From Leucogyrophana mollusca (lineage: Eukaryota; Basidiomycota; Agaricomycetes; Boletales): a stretch of 64,000 bases of DNA. The translations under genes were made by a program, and so were the position numbers. Shown piece after piece: positions 32,492-43,660 of this stretch. Within the stretch, counting starts at the first letter, position 1. Each line of letters opens with the position of its first letter. The stretch is from the NCBI GenBank assembly GCA_021014945.1, contig MU266417.1, forward strand, positions 1-64,000, written 5' to 3'. The notes beneath the pieces were generated by a model that saw nothing but the letters and a program-made list of their open reading frames with translations, had not been told where the DNA came from and did no database searches.

Positions 32492-35400
32492 TCAACTCTC
32501 GATCGTCTCACTTCTGTCCACACCAGTGATGGAGTTTTTCTCCGCCCTCTCAGGACCGCTAGCATCGTTGTGTGTAACAGCCCCGCCACCCTCGCCCTTG
32601 ATCACTTTTTCAGGGTCGGCCTCACCGCTCCTTACGACCTGTCGTTTCAACGAGTACGCACGCATAAACAGCACCAAAATGAACCCGATCCCTGCTAATG
32701 GTGTGTCCATGATCCATATAGTGCTGATAGACCGCGCATAAGCGTGCATGACTGCATTCCGCAGGCCGACATCCTGAGGTGCGAATAAGGATGGTTACAA
32801 AGGACAGCTCTTCCCCTTCTCGTCGACCAGTCAAAAGGAATCCACATACCGCAATCTGATGTATCTTTCCGATGCCCTCATTCAGTGCTTCCGCCGCAGT
32901 CGCACCAAGCTCGAGTCCTACGATGCCCCGCAGTTTTCCTGGGAGCACGCTAGAGATGACAGCCTCCCCGACTGCGATACCGACTGCACCACCAACCGAA
33001 CTTGAAATACCTCAACGAGCCGTGCGTGAACGATGTGATTGAAGTATGCGTACCGTATGAAAATCAGTGCCGCCGAACTTGTAGCCATATCATGTAAAGG
33101 CATGGCAGCTTGGAGAGCGATAAGGGGTATCTGTGGAATAACGTGCCTGGTTAGCAGAAAACTCGCCGCAACGACAGCATCCACCACGCACTTGGAATAA
33201 ACACCCAATCCCTAGGGTCGTTACAAGAGGGTACAGCTCCTTCTCCGCTCTATTGAGGGTATATCAGCGGGAGAAACGACCAAAACAGGGAGGGTATACG
33301 TATTGGACGTGCTATCCAGAAGTATCATTGCCCCGTATCCGAGGGTCATCACAGCCCAAGCGAACCACAGCGTGGGGCGATAGGAGCCGGTGCGCGTGAC
33401 GATCATCCCTGAGGCAATCGACACTATTGCTGTTCCTAATGAAAATGGCATCATCCTGTAAGGATGGGTCAGAAATCTCAGCCTATCTGTGTCCCTTAGA
33501 CTGTCTCCGTACTGGATGCCTGCGCCTGTTGCAGAAGCTCCGAGGACTAGATGTCGCATTTCCGATTGGTTTCGTGATCACAGGGGCTGTAGGAAGGCAT
33601 ACCTTGATAATACAGCGGAAGATAACTTGGTGGCTGTAAGTAATGTCGACGGTTGTTATGATCACCTACTTACTAGGATACTGCATTCCATATTAGTGGT
33701 GGTGCAAAAATTCGTGCTATGCTTGCTTACCCGTAAAGAACGTCAAAGAGTGGAGAAACCCCGTCACGAGGATAATTCCAGTTGTCCGTGTCTACGCGAT
33801 GGTGTTAGGGATAAAGTTCGTCCCTCGAAACGAAGCGATACGATACCTTGAATAATCTAGGAGGCACAATGGCTGTGCGCTTCGTGTAAATCTCGTTAAT
33901 GACACCCGCAACAAGCAACGCGCCGCCAACAACAAGAAGCGCCACTGTTTCTGGGCTTGACCCTACAAATCACATCGCATTGTAAGCGCAACTATAAGCA
34001 GGACGGCCACGGACGCACATGCAATGTGGCTAGAATTGAAGCCGAGGAGAAAGCACACAGCCCCGATGACGATCAACAACAGCCCGCCGAAGTCGAATTG
34101 ACGGACGTGATCACGGAGGGACATTGTGTCCTGAATTGGGTTGAGGTTAAGGAAGAAGAACAGAAGTCCACCGGCGAGTCCGCCTGTTGGTCTGGAAGGA
34201 TGGATGGAAAGGGATCAATGAGGATGGGATGCATGATTTGAACTATGAGCATGCATCGCACAGGTTGATGAAGAAGCACCTAAGGAAGTGCAATATCAAA
34301 TTCCTCCCCAATGCTTGAGAGGAGGCAGGACATACCATCTCCACGAGACGTGGTCGGCAAATGCCTTTGAAGTCAAAGATCGTCAGCTACGCGGAAGACT
34401 CGCATTAAGACAGCCGCATACGCCGCCAAGTAAAGGCCCAACCACACTATGCAAAAAGCCTGAGTCAGAACATGGAACACGTGGAGCCCCAATGAACTAA
34501 CCTAGCGACACCAAATGTAGCACCAATGAAACCGCTATACAAACCTTGACTGTATGGGCCCGATAAATTAGCGACCGTAGGCGAGAATTAGGATTGCTTA
34601 CTCTCGCAGGGGGGTGATATCAGAAATGATGATGTTCACCAGCGGCATGATACCTCCCGCGCCGATTCCTTGCACAGCTCGAGCTATAATCAGCCATGTC
34701 ATGCTCTGCGCAACACCGCATAGAGCCGAGCCGAGCTGGAGAAGTGTCATTATCGCGGTCGAAATACGAGAGAAGGAGGTACAGACCAGGAATACGACAA
34801 TAGATCCATATAGGAGGGGCTTCCGACCTGAAGTCCCGTATGAAGACATCCCACGAGCAAGTGGTGTCCAGCCGCTCACCGATGATGTCCGATAGTTTTC
34901 CATAGAGCGGGCCAAAAGCAGCTGCCGCTAGCATGTACGAGCTGAACGCAGGTTCAGGCATTGTATCAGTCGAAGGCAAAAAAAACGTAGACGTACGTGC
35001 CAACCCAGCTGTAGTTATTGCCACCTCCAATGTGCGCCACAATAGTGGGCAGAGCAGTGGCTACAATGGTCTATCGATACCCAGCCATGAGCGAGAGCAA
35101 GGCAGGCGCAGACAGCTGCTCACCTGATCCAAAGCCGCCAAAAATATCGAGCACATTAAGCCGAAGAAAACTATCCCGAGACGGTTCTGGGGGACTACAT
35201 GCTGCTCGTTTTGGCTCCAGGATGCACCTGGCTTCGATTTCAGTAACTGGTCTGGAGACACTGGCATGTCAATGATCCAAATGCCCGCGACCGCTCAAAT
35301 ACGAGGCCCAATGCTAGTCAGTCAAAGAAGAGAAGGAACCTGGACGTCGCGCATGGTCCATCCCTCCAGCTCACGGATTTTCGTCGCCATATGGCCAGAA

Positions 35401-35500
35401 GTTGACTCGGTATCCACACTTTTGATGTCTGAGATTGATCTGTCCGGCGGACTTGCACCGGACCATGCTTTCCTCTCAGCGATCGCATTCTGATCCGGAG
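32492..35500 (-). CDS. MFS transporter, DHA2-type (14-helix drug:H+ antiporter family)
   Basis: From about 35250 the minus strand reads GIVFFGLMCSIFLAALDQ, then across an intron TIVATALPTIVAHIGGGNNY: together the LDxTIVxxALP motif of DHA2 exporters. YGKLSDIIGRKPLLYG, AVQGIGAGGIMPLVNIIISD, SGFIGATFGVASVVGPLLGG, FADHVSWRWCFFINLPTGG and GIILVTGFLHSLTFF follow, then VSYYLPLYYQVLGASATGAG and SIASGMIVTRTGSYRP. The last exon ends with an acidic tail (PEKVIKGEGGGAVTHNDASG) at 32492. A 7-nt microexon at 33674-33680 is needed (see findings). The 5' end is unsettled: a coding-like exon at about 35500-35340 (SVDTESTSGHMATKIRELEG) probably belongs to it. About 15 introns. Substrate unknown. Confidence 0.82.
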
Positions 35501-35639
35501 ATAAATTGATAAGATTTTAGCTCCGTCCTGTCTGGGGGGCTGGAGGCCTCTGGAGGCACACTCAGTACCGGGGCAAAGACCATTAGGCAGCTTTGACGAG
35601 TTAAGGAGGCAAACATACACGTGCAGTATATCACCCTAT

Positions 35640-36917
35640 ATATGGCCCTAGGGGGATATCAAGTGCTGGAAGCCAACCGCTGGTTGTATTGTATTGATCC
35701 ACGAGTCACTGCCGCGCCAATTGTCATTTGAGAGGGCCATTATCATCTGATATACTTATGTGACATACCTTTTAATTATGCTCCGTGCCTGATCCATTTC
35801 ATCACATGTATCCGAAGCCACGCTGGAGCTCACTGGGGTCGCTTCCAGCACCAAGTGTAGGCTGAAGGCAGCTTAACTTACTTGTGGAACACTGGGGCTG
35901 GGGATGATCATAAGTATCGTCTCGGACAAGAGGACAAGAGGAGGAGGGTGAAAGCCAAGTGGCACACCCCGACCGTACCGTGACACCTGGTCGTCTACTG
36001 ACTCTTTGCTTTGCCAGGAGCACAAGGAGCGGCCCCTGTTGCTGTCCGAATCCCTCCGAAACACCCCAGTTCAAAAACTGTCGAATCTCATATATCAATG
36101 CTTCCGAGGGCCGAACTAACGCTCGTACTTAGTTCAAAACACAGGAGAGAGTGCTGTGCGATTGTTCTCAGCCTCACAGAGCCAGTTCATAGCTGTACAT
36201 GTTGGGGATGGGAGCTCAGAAGCCGGTCGAGTTCCGTTGTTGAGAGCCTCCGCAGTGGTGTTCTGGAGCTTGGATGGCGGAAAAACGCATAAGGAGGACG
36301 ACCTGCTCGTGTCGTTGGTACGAAAGCGAGTCAAGTTGGAAGGGGAGATGAACCAGTTGACGCCTATTTACCGCCGAAGTTTCCTAGCTAAGTTCTTCTG
36401 GTGAATTTCGAGGAAGCCATGCCCCTGCAGGTGGCCAGGTCTGGAAAAGATCGTGCGAAGATGGAAACACCGAGTCGCTGACTTGCGTGTCGTCGGCCCC
36501 CGCCACATCGCTGTAGATGCCACCCGTTGCTCTCACAACGTCGCCTCCCAGTACCTCCATCTTATCTGATACTCTGATTTGGTTTTGGGGCCAAAGGATA
36601 GGTGGTGGTGGTGGGAGTGGTCGACATGAGCCCAGGGACGCATGTGAGCCACTAGGACGTCGACAGATTACATTCGAATCGGCACTATGTGGGCCAGACG
36701 ATGCATAAAATAAACCCCATACATATGTATGATAGTCACCAGCTCTGTGCTGGGACGAGGTGAGCTCACTCTTCACAAGGAACACACGTTACCAAAGTCT
36801 TATTGGAAAAGGGACCTCCATTATCCTCAAGCAACATACACCCACACTGGTTCTACGCAATCTTGACAGTCTGATACGAATTCGATCCTAGTAAGTCCAG
36901 CAATTCAACGCTAACAC
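35640..36917. other. About 1.3 kb without a recognised gene
   Basis: Upstream of the MFS gene and downstream of RPN6. Open frames of 60-130 codons on both strands show no family features or splice continuity. No repeat copy from elsewhere in the window was recognised. Confidence 0.45.
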
Positions 36918-38792
36918 TTATTCTTTACGCACCTTCGCGTACAGCGAATCGACGACCTTGCTAACTTGTTCAAGTGTATCTAGAGCAGCCCCGTATGAGT
37001 TCTGCACATTGCACATTGGGAAGACGTCAGTGTGGGCATGGGGTACTACAACCACGAGAATGAGTAAAACATACGTCGGCTTCAGGTTCGTCGAACACGA
37101 GGAGGCAGCCGCGACCTTGGTCGAGCACACCGTGGAAGACCTTATCGAGAATCATTTGTGATAGTCTGATGAAAGACGTGTTCAGTGGCGAAGAGAACGT
37201 TTCGACATTGGCCAGACACTTACTTCGTCTCAACCGCTTGCCGGCCCTGGCCAACTTGCTGTGCGACGTACTCGATCTCCACCACCGAGTAGGGCTCTAC
37301 AATACGCAGAAGGTTTTGTTCGAGAAGCGTGTCGTACAGTGCAGCAAGATGCGAGCGGATGGTGGGGTCCGAGGATAGCTCTGCCGAGGGGAGGTGCTGC
37401 TGTTAGCAGGCATTCCGACAACGGTGAACAAAGTGTATGGAACTACCATCTTTGTAGTCACGTAGTGCTTTCTCAAATTCAGCAAGGTTCCGGTTTTGGT
37501 GGGCGAGCGCGATAGCCCGCATGCTCTCGATTTCTCGAAGCTGAGCGTACTTCACCGCGAGCTTGATGGAGAGTAACGACGTCACATCTTCCGGCTGCGA
37601 TCCGATGTCAAGTGGCGCACAGGACAAAGAGACGTCTACCCACCAAATTCAGCATCATTTTGCAAAGGAGCATGTATTTGAGGGCATTCAGGGCGCCTGG
37701 ATCATCCTGTGACGACATATTCTCGAATGTCTCAAAGAAATACGAGTAGGCGGTCGTGTAGTCCTTGTCTTCCGCGTGGAGCACGCCGGACTGAAGATCG
37801 AGAGCTGCTTGCAGGTGTGGTGGGCAGTATATTGAGTTAGCGGCGGTACGTGCGGATGTCAAGGCGGCCTGAAGTCACGGATGGAAAAGTTAGTTGGCGA
37901 GTTTGCCGGGCAGATTTCGGATTCCTTACCTTCGCCTTGGCGAGATTTCCTATGCCTCTATATACGCGGCTCTCAAGGAGATGGACTTCGGTGAGGATCA
38001 TCTTGTCGTCTAGCCTCTTTAGCTCGGTGAGAAGGGTGTCAATCCGGACAAGGGCAGGTTTATATTGCGATACTTCGAGCTGGCTGTACAGAAGAGGATA
38101 TTAGCGGGACGTAAGAAAGACTCAGAATGTGACGGCTTACAGCGCGACAAGACGGATCTCGAGGCTGTGTTTGAGGAAGATACGCTTCTCGCGTTTGGAC
38201 CACTCGATATTGTCCATGAGCACGTCTATCTGTATTTGACGGCTTCCAGGGATGGAGTTGAAGAAGTTGAGGAGGGTACGGACTACAGGACCGTATCAGT
38301 ATGGTCGAAGGGTCAAAGTATATCGCAGAGTTGAGAGCCCTGCACATCTACATCTCGCCGTAGGATCCCCCAGAGCGAGACGAGGGTGACGGGTAACTCA
38401 CTTAATTTTGCAGTCTTTGCCTTCGCTGTTGACGACATGAACGATCTCGATAAAGTGATCACCTCCGACAGTCCCTTTGCATTTCTTTGAACCATAAATC
38501 ACTGAATCCACGAACACAGAACTGGCCGAACTCACTTTTGATCACGGTAGAGCTCTGCAAGCTTGACCAAGGCAGTTTCCTGATCTCGCAGCAGCTGTTC
38601 GCGTTCGCCATTCCCGGACGTGCCGTTGGACGTCGATGCTTGACGTTCTCGTTAGCTGTGGACTCGAGCATGGCTCGGACGGTACCAACCTGATGACGGG
38701 TCCAGGATTTGTTTGTACAGCTGTTCCGCTCGCTGAGGATTCGTCGACGCACTGGCCTCTGCTTCCTTCAATATATCTTCATGGGACGGCAT
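36918..38792 (-). CDS. RPN6: 26S proteasome regulatory subunit RPN6 (PSMD11)
   Basis: ATG 38792 ([20 protein letters not shown]). Exons give [120 protein letters not shown], and [20 protein letters not shown], all canonical for Rpn6. The C-terminal PCI domain includes [13 protein letters not shown] and [20 protein letters not shown], ending with the helix [20 protein letters not shown]. It is a lid subunit that clamps the lid to the 20S core and base. Around eight introns. Divergently paired with RPN7. Confidence 0.93.
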
Positions 38793-38968
38793 CTTGAAAG
38801 TCTACGAAGCAAAAGATAGCTCCCTGTTAGAATCAAGCACAAAGGACAAAGGTTATAACTGTTCCTTCAGAGCAATTCTCAGCAAGGCTGCAAGTGACGC
38901 GTCTCATCGTGGGAATATTGACTTCTTATACTGACGCGTCGGTTTGGACCCTTCTCATTGAAGCAGCC
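38793..38968. promoter_or_regulatory. Shared 176-bp divergent promoter of RPN6 and RPN7
   Basis: The start codons of two lid subunit genes face away from each other across 176 bp. It contains the 9-mer tgacgcgtc twice in the same orientation, at 38895-38903 and 38932-38940, 37 bp apart. The motif combines a CRE-like TGACG with an ACGCGT core. I did not see the budding-yeast Rpn4 box (GGTGGCAAA). No clear TATA box. Confidence 0.7.
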
Positions 38969-40455
38969 ATGGCAGACGAAGTTGTGCTCCCAATACCTGA
39001 TCTTACCCTCCCCCAGTATTTCTTCTCCCTTACGAACCCGACACTCTCACGTCTGCATGAAAATGCCGGGAGAGAGCTCTTGAATGGCATCAAAGCCGAC
39101 CGTATGTTGCTTGCAAGCTTTAAGGCTGCCTACCAGCTGAGATCGTGGATCTGTTGCAGAAATGGCACCTTACTATCGAATAGTAACATCTGCCGGTGCA
39201 CTGCCATTGGATGCAGCTCTGCTTGAATCCATGCAGAAGGCAAACACCGAGGAACTGCAGAAACTCGATGACCGTCTGGCTGAGGCCGAGAAGACTGAAG
39301 GAGAGTCCGAGATATCAGACGCGCTCAAGGCCAGGGCCAACCACCTCACACGAATCGGTGATAAGGTACATCTCAATAACATCTCCCACAAAGCTGCGCT
39401 AGACGGTTTTATAGGATCTAGCAGTGGCGGCTCAGAAACTTGCACTGGAGAAAACCCCTGGACTCGGTTCCCGAATAGACATTTCCCTCACCCTCATTCG
39501 TATAGGCTTCTTCTTTGGCGATAATCAGCTCATTGTAGATAATCTGTCGAAAGCAGAAAAGTAGGTCGGAAGCCTCACGTTATCCGCTCTCTGACATGCA
39601 TCTACAGATTCATCGAGGAAGGTGGTGACTGGGACCGACGGAATCGCTTGAAGGTGTATCGAGGCCTTCACGCTATTTCTATACGTCAATTCAAGACCGG
39701 GGCCGAGTTGCTGCTTGATGCACTCTCAACATTCACTGCCACGGAGCTCATTCCATATAACGACTTCGTGGCTCTTACCGTAATCGTCAACACCCTCACC
39801 CTTAAACGAGTCGACCTAAAGAAAAAAGTAAGACTCCATGTCCCTCCGTATTAACTCCCCGCCAATATCACACCTACAGCTGATTGCTGCCCCCGAGGTC
39901 ATATCCGCTCTCCCGGAGCTCCCCGTCCTTGGCGACCTCGTTAACAACCTGTACGACTGCCACTATAACAAATTCTTCGTCGCACTGGGTACGTGCTGAC
40001 GCACCCACAATCCATCTGATCTGATCAAAATTTTATCTCCTTGTTCGTGCGTGTACAGCTACCCTCGAGCAACTGTATCTATTACCTTCGCGACTGTTGG
40101 CACCACACACGCGGTACTACGTCCGCGAGATGCGCATTCTTGCGTACAGCCAGCTACTCGAGTCGTACCGCAGCCTTACCCTCGAAAGCCTCAGCAGTGC
40201 GTTTGGTGTCAGCGTTGAATTTGTCGACAGGTAAGTGTCCTACTTACTTTGTCCAGTTCTCATGGTTTGACGTGTGATTACAGTGAACTCTCGCGGTTTA
40301 TTGCCAATGGGCGATTACACTGCACAATTGATAAGGTGCACGGTATTGTCGAGACTACGCGGCCATCGTTAAAGAATGCGCAGTATGAGAAAGTTGTGAA
40401 GCAGGGTGATGTTCTATTGAACTCGATACAGCGGCTAAGTAAAGTACTCTATTGA
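38969..40455 (+). CDS. RPN7: 26S proteasome regulatory subunit RPN7 (PSMD6)
   Basis: ATG 38969 ([20 protein letters not shown]). Spliced reading gives [52 protein letters not shown] joined to [20 protein letters not shown], then [60 protein letters not shown] and the C-terminal PCI domain ([40 protein letters not shown]), ending [14 protein letters not shown] at 40455. Length and order match Rpn7. It is a lid subunit needed for assembly with Rpn3 and Sem1. About seven introns. Confidence 0.94.
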
Positions 40456-40757
40456 CATTGGGCGCCCCGTAGTCTCCGTAGGCTAGTCTCCCATAGGCAG
40501 ACCAAAGTTTCGAATGAAGATAGTCGTTCCTTAGGCGCTCCGTCAACCGTATACAGGTCTTCTCCCACTAACACTCAACGTGGTTGTTACCTCCGTGTAG
40601 TCAGTGTTCAATAAATGAAGTGGATGTAGCAGTAATATGGCTTCGTAGGACATGCATTAATTTGACGTCCAAAGAACAGCACCTGCACTACGAAAGACGG
40701 GCTTGAGATTTTTGGTGGTGGGTTTGTGAGAAATTTAATAAATAACCCTCCGAAGAT

Positions 40758-42234
40758 ATGTCACCTTTCGTCCACTTCAATCTGAGTCGCCGATCGCTGA
40801 TAACCCTCGCTCCCTTCTCTCTCCTTGCAGCTGGGGCAGCTTGGAAGCTCTGGTATACACACCGTGCGCTCGGAAGTAGAAGGATGACACAAGATGGCCA
40901 ATTCTCCGATGTGGGTTTGCCAAAAGCCCGCCATCATCCCACGTACTGGTTCAGCGACGGCTCCCTGATTGTTCGAGTGCGCACCGACAACGACACAGAT
41001 ACTCTGTTCAAAGTCCACAGCAACCTTATTCGTCGCCATTCACGATATGTTCAGTGCATCGTTGCAGAATCCTCGCCAGGCGATGTCGAGCTACAGACGA
41101 TAAGTATTCCACCCGAGCTTGGATTGCGGATCGAGGATTTCACGGCTCTGCTGGAGCACTTGTATCACGATTCGTGAGTACGTGCCATCAATCAATGCCA
41201 ATGCTGTCCGCTCATTTGCATCATCACTGTAATCACCGTGGACGCCCAGCCCGCTGTCCCCAGAGGCCCCCTTCCCGCATGTCGCCGCTATTCTTCGCGC
41301 AACCTGCAGTGATAGGCTGGATATGCCTGCTGTGCACAGTTTAGCGCAATCTTATTTCACATCGATGTTTCCCAGCGGTCCTACCCCATTTACGCACCCC
41401 AACCACCTGGAAGAGGCACTGGCACTGGCGACTACGCACCAGATACCTTCCGTGAGTACTTTCTCTCACGTCGAATATCGTGGTGGTGCGAAACTAAAGC
41501 AGTGCTCGTAGGTCCGAAAAGGAATTTTCTACAGCCTCGTCACCACGTCCGATTTCGAACCCGATGAATCCGAGTTAACCAGCCCAGTTCCCTCCGGTTC
41601 ACCCGCAGCACAATCTGGGCCTACAGTGATACTGCCGCCACTTTCGCAGCGCCACGTCTTACCACCTGCAGATGTTGACCGCTGCAGGAACCTTATGACC
41701 GGGATTGTGGAACACTTTACCCCCATATTATTCACTCCGGTGCGTTATTGCTATTACCTCACGTGGCCTCCGTCGCGGTGTTATTTGTCGAGATTGCAAT
41801 CGAAAAGAAAATATTTGACTCGAGGGTGGTGCATGGCCGAACACTCGGAACGGTTGGCGTTGCCAGCCCTTGCGCTGCCTCGGGCCAGTAAGGCTGTTCC
41901 GGGCCTGCAAGCTATTGCCAAGCCGTCTCTGCTACTTTATTAATTTGGGTCCTCCCAATCTCCGATTTCACTGACCTACTTACTTACGCCTGTTCTCTAG
42001 CCTGCTACGCCACATATGGCGTGTACAGACGTGTTCGCGGACAAATGGATGTTGCTTGTTATTCAACCCGCGCTGACGAGTGATGGCGTGTATAAGCCCC
42101 TCGAAATGCTTGAAGAGATCAAGGCCATCAACTGGGAGGAACAAGGTTTGTGTCCTGCTTGTGTGAGAGAGAAGCGAGAGGAGTGGACGCAGGAACAAGT
42201 GGACGTCTGGAAGAATATGGATGCTTGGCTTTGA
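40758..42234 (+). CDS. BTB/POZ domain protein
   Basis: ATG 40758 starts a hydrophobic N-terminal segment (LITLAPFSLLAAGAAWKLWY) that could be a membrane anchor; a second ATG at 40884 would omit it. The BTB core follows: TYWFSDGSLIVRV, LFKVHSNLIRRHSRYV, then IPPELGLRIEDFTALLEHLY. Later exons give LSPEAPFPHVAAILRATCSD, LDMPAVHSLAQSYFTSMFPS, LEEALALATTHQIPSV and a C-terminal part with CPACVREKREEWTQEQVDVW. This layout is common in agaricomycete BTB proteins of unknown partner. BTB domains dimerise and often recruit Cul3, but nothing here shows that. Confidence 0.8.
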
Positions 42235-42239
42235 TTTAG

Positions 42240-43660
42240 CCGCAGACAAAGCAAATATAAGCAACTGCGGTAATTGGCGGTATCCAGACGATCAGAAGAT
42301 TTAGCATTGATGGCTCTATTCTGCCAACACACTTGACGAGTGCTATTTTCATGTCTTTTTTTTTTTTTTTGTCCATGTGCCCATTACCGCTAGTACGAGT
42401 ATAGGGATTGACCACAACCGTCCCACAACAATACGCAGTTGCACATCCTAAAGACTTGTGATGAAACAAACAACTTGGATCTCTCAATAATCTCATTCAC
42501 AACAGCTTCCGAATCGGGAAACAACGGAAGTAATTTCCTGGGCTGGAGCCTGGAGGTGACCAAGCTGCTGGAAATTTGAATTGCCACACCTTGGTTTTCG
42601 ACTTGATTTTCTGACAGAATGCTGACTCGGACTCCGGGACATTTTATCCTTTCTTCGCCTCTGGCAGCTCACCCGCACGATCCCATAATTCTGCTCGTTC
42701 CCGCGGGAAATATTCCACGATAGGTCACCACGAGAACTGTGGGCACACATCTTGTCTTGTACCCCATGAATAGTCCCAGGAATACGTCCAGTCTCTGGCT
42801 CATTGTGGTATTTATTCGCCCGCTTTTGGGCTTCAACCTGCCTCCTAGGCGACACTCAGTGCCCTAGTCCGCGCCGATTTCATCGTAATTCGACACAGCA
42901 TCTTGTGGGCGTTCTTGTGGGCGTATCGCCCGCCCGTTACCGTATGGGATATGTATTCGTGACGGCAGTTTGCACCACCCAGTTCAAGAAGACCTTGTTT
43001 TGAAAGGTATACTTGTGCCCTTTGGGGTTCTTTTTTCTTTGGTGGCGTTTTCATTGTCCTTCAAGTTGAGTTTCGCTGGCTCTACTGTGCTTTTTGATAG
43101 TGCGGTGCCACTGTTTCTTTCTTTCTGTGGAATCCTCGTGCTCTGATATTGCGACCTACTGCTCAGGCTGGATGTTTTTTCGGCTCACTGTCAGACTAGC
43201 AAAACAATTTTTCTGGGTTGCGCACAATGCACACACACACACGTGTGTACTCCTACCTACCTTCTAATATTGGACGCACCAGCAGAAACAACACCCCGGA
43301 AATACTACCTACAAGGAAGTCCACAGATGCAGCGGATCTATCATGGCACCTCATATCGCAGTCACGATCCTCCTCCGTATGGTCGTACCGCATCCCGACT
43401 GTGCCTACATGGGTCCGTACGACATACTTCTGCATCATAATGATTCTAGACTACCTGCCTCCATAACCACGGCGCCCACATTTGGCAAATCGCAGATCCA
43501 CATTTGTTCGTGCAGTTGGTACACCTTTCGACAAAGCACAACAGTGGCGGTGGCGCACAAAGAAGGAAGCAGTGTCGGTGGGTTCGTGTATAAATATCCA
43601 CCGCTCAGGTGAGCCAGGTGACTTCAGACCCAATCCCCTTCATTCTGTTCTCTTTTCTCT
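42240..43660. other. 1.4 kb without a recognised gene
   Basis: Contains a 15-base poly-T (about 42356-42370), a short CA/GT run at 43229-43247, and several weak open frames on both strands with no shared features. Probably intergenic, including the promoter of the ABC gene. Confidence 0.5.

Noticed and set aside
33600..33740. Frameshift making the DHA2 transporter a pseudogene
   Set aside because: A 7-nt microexon with good splice sites restores both frame and the conserved motif, a better explanation than mutation.
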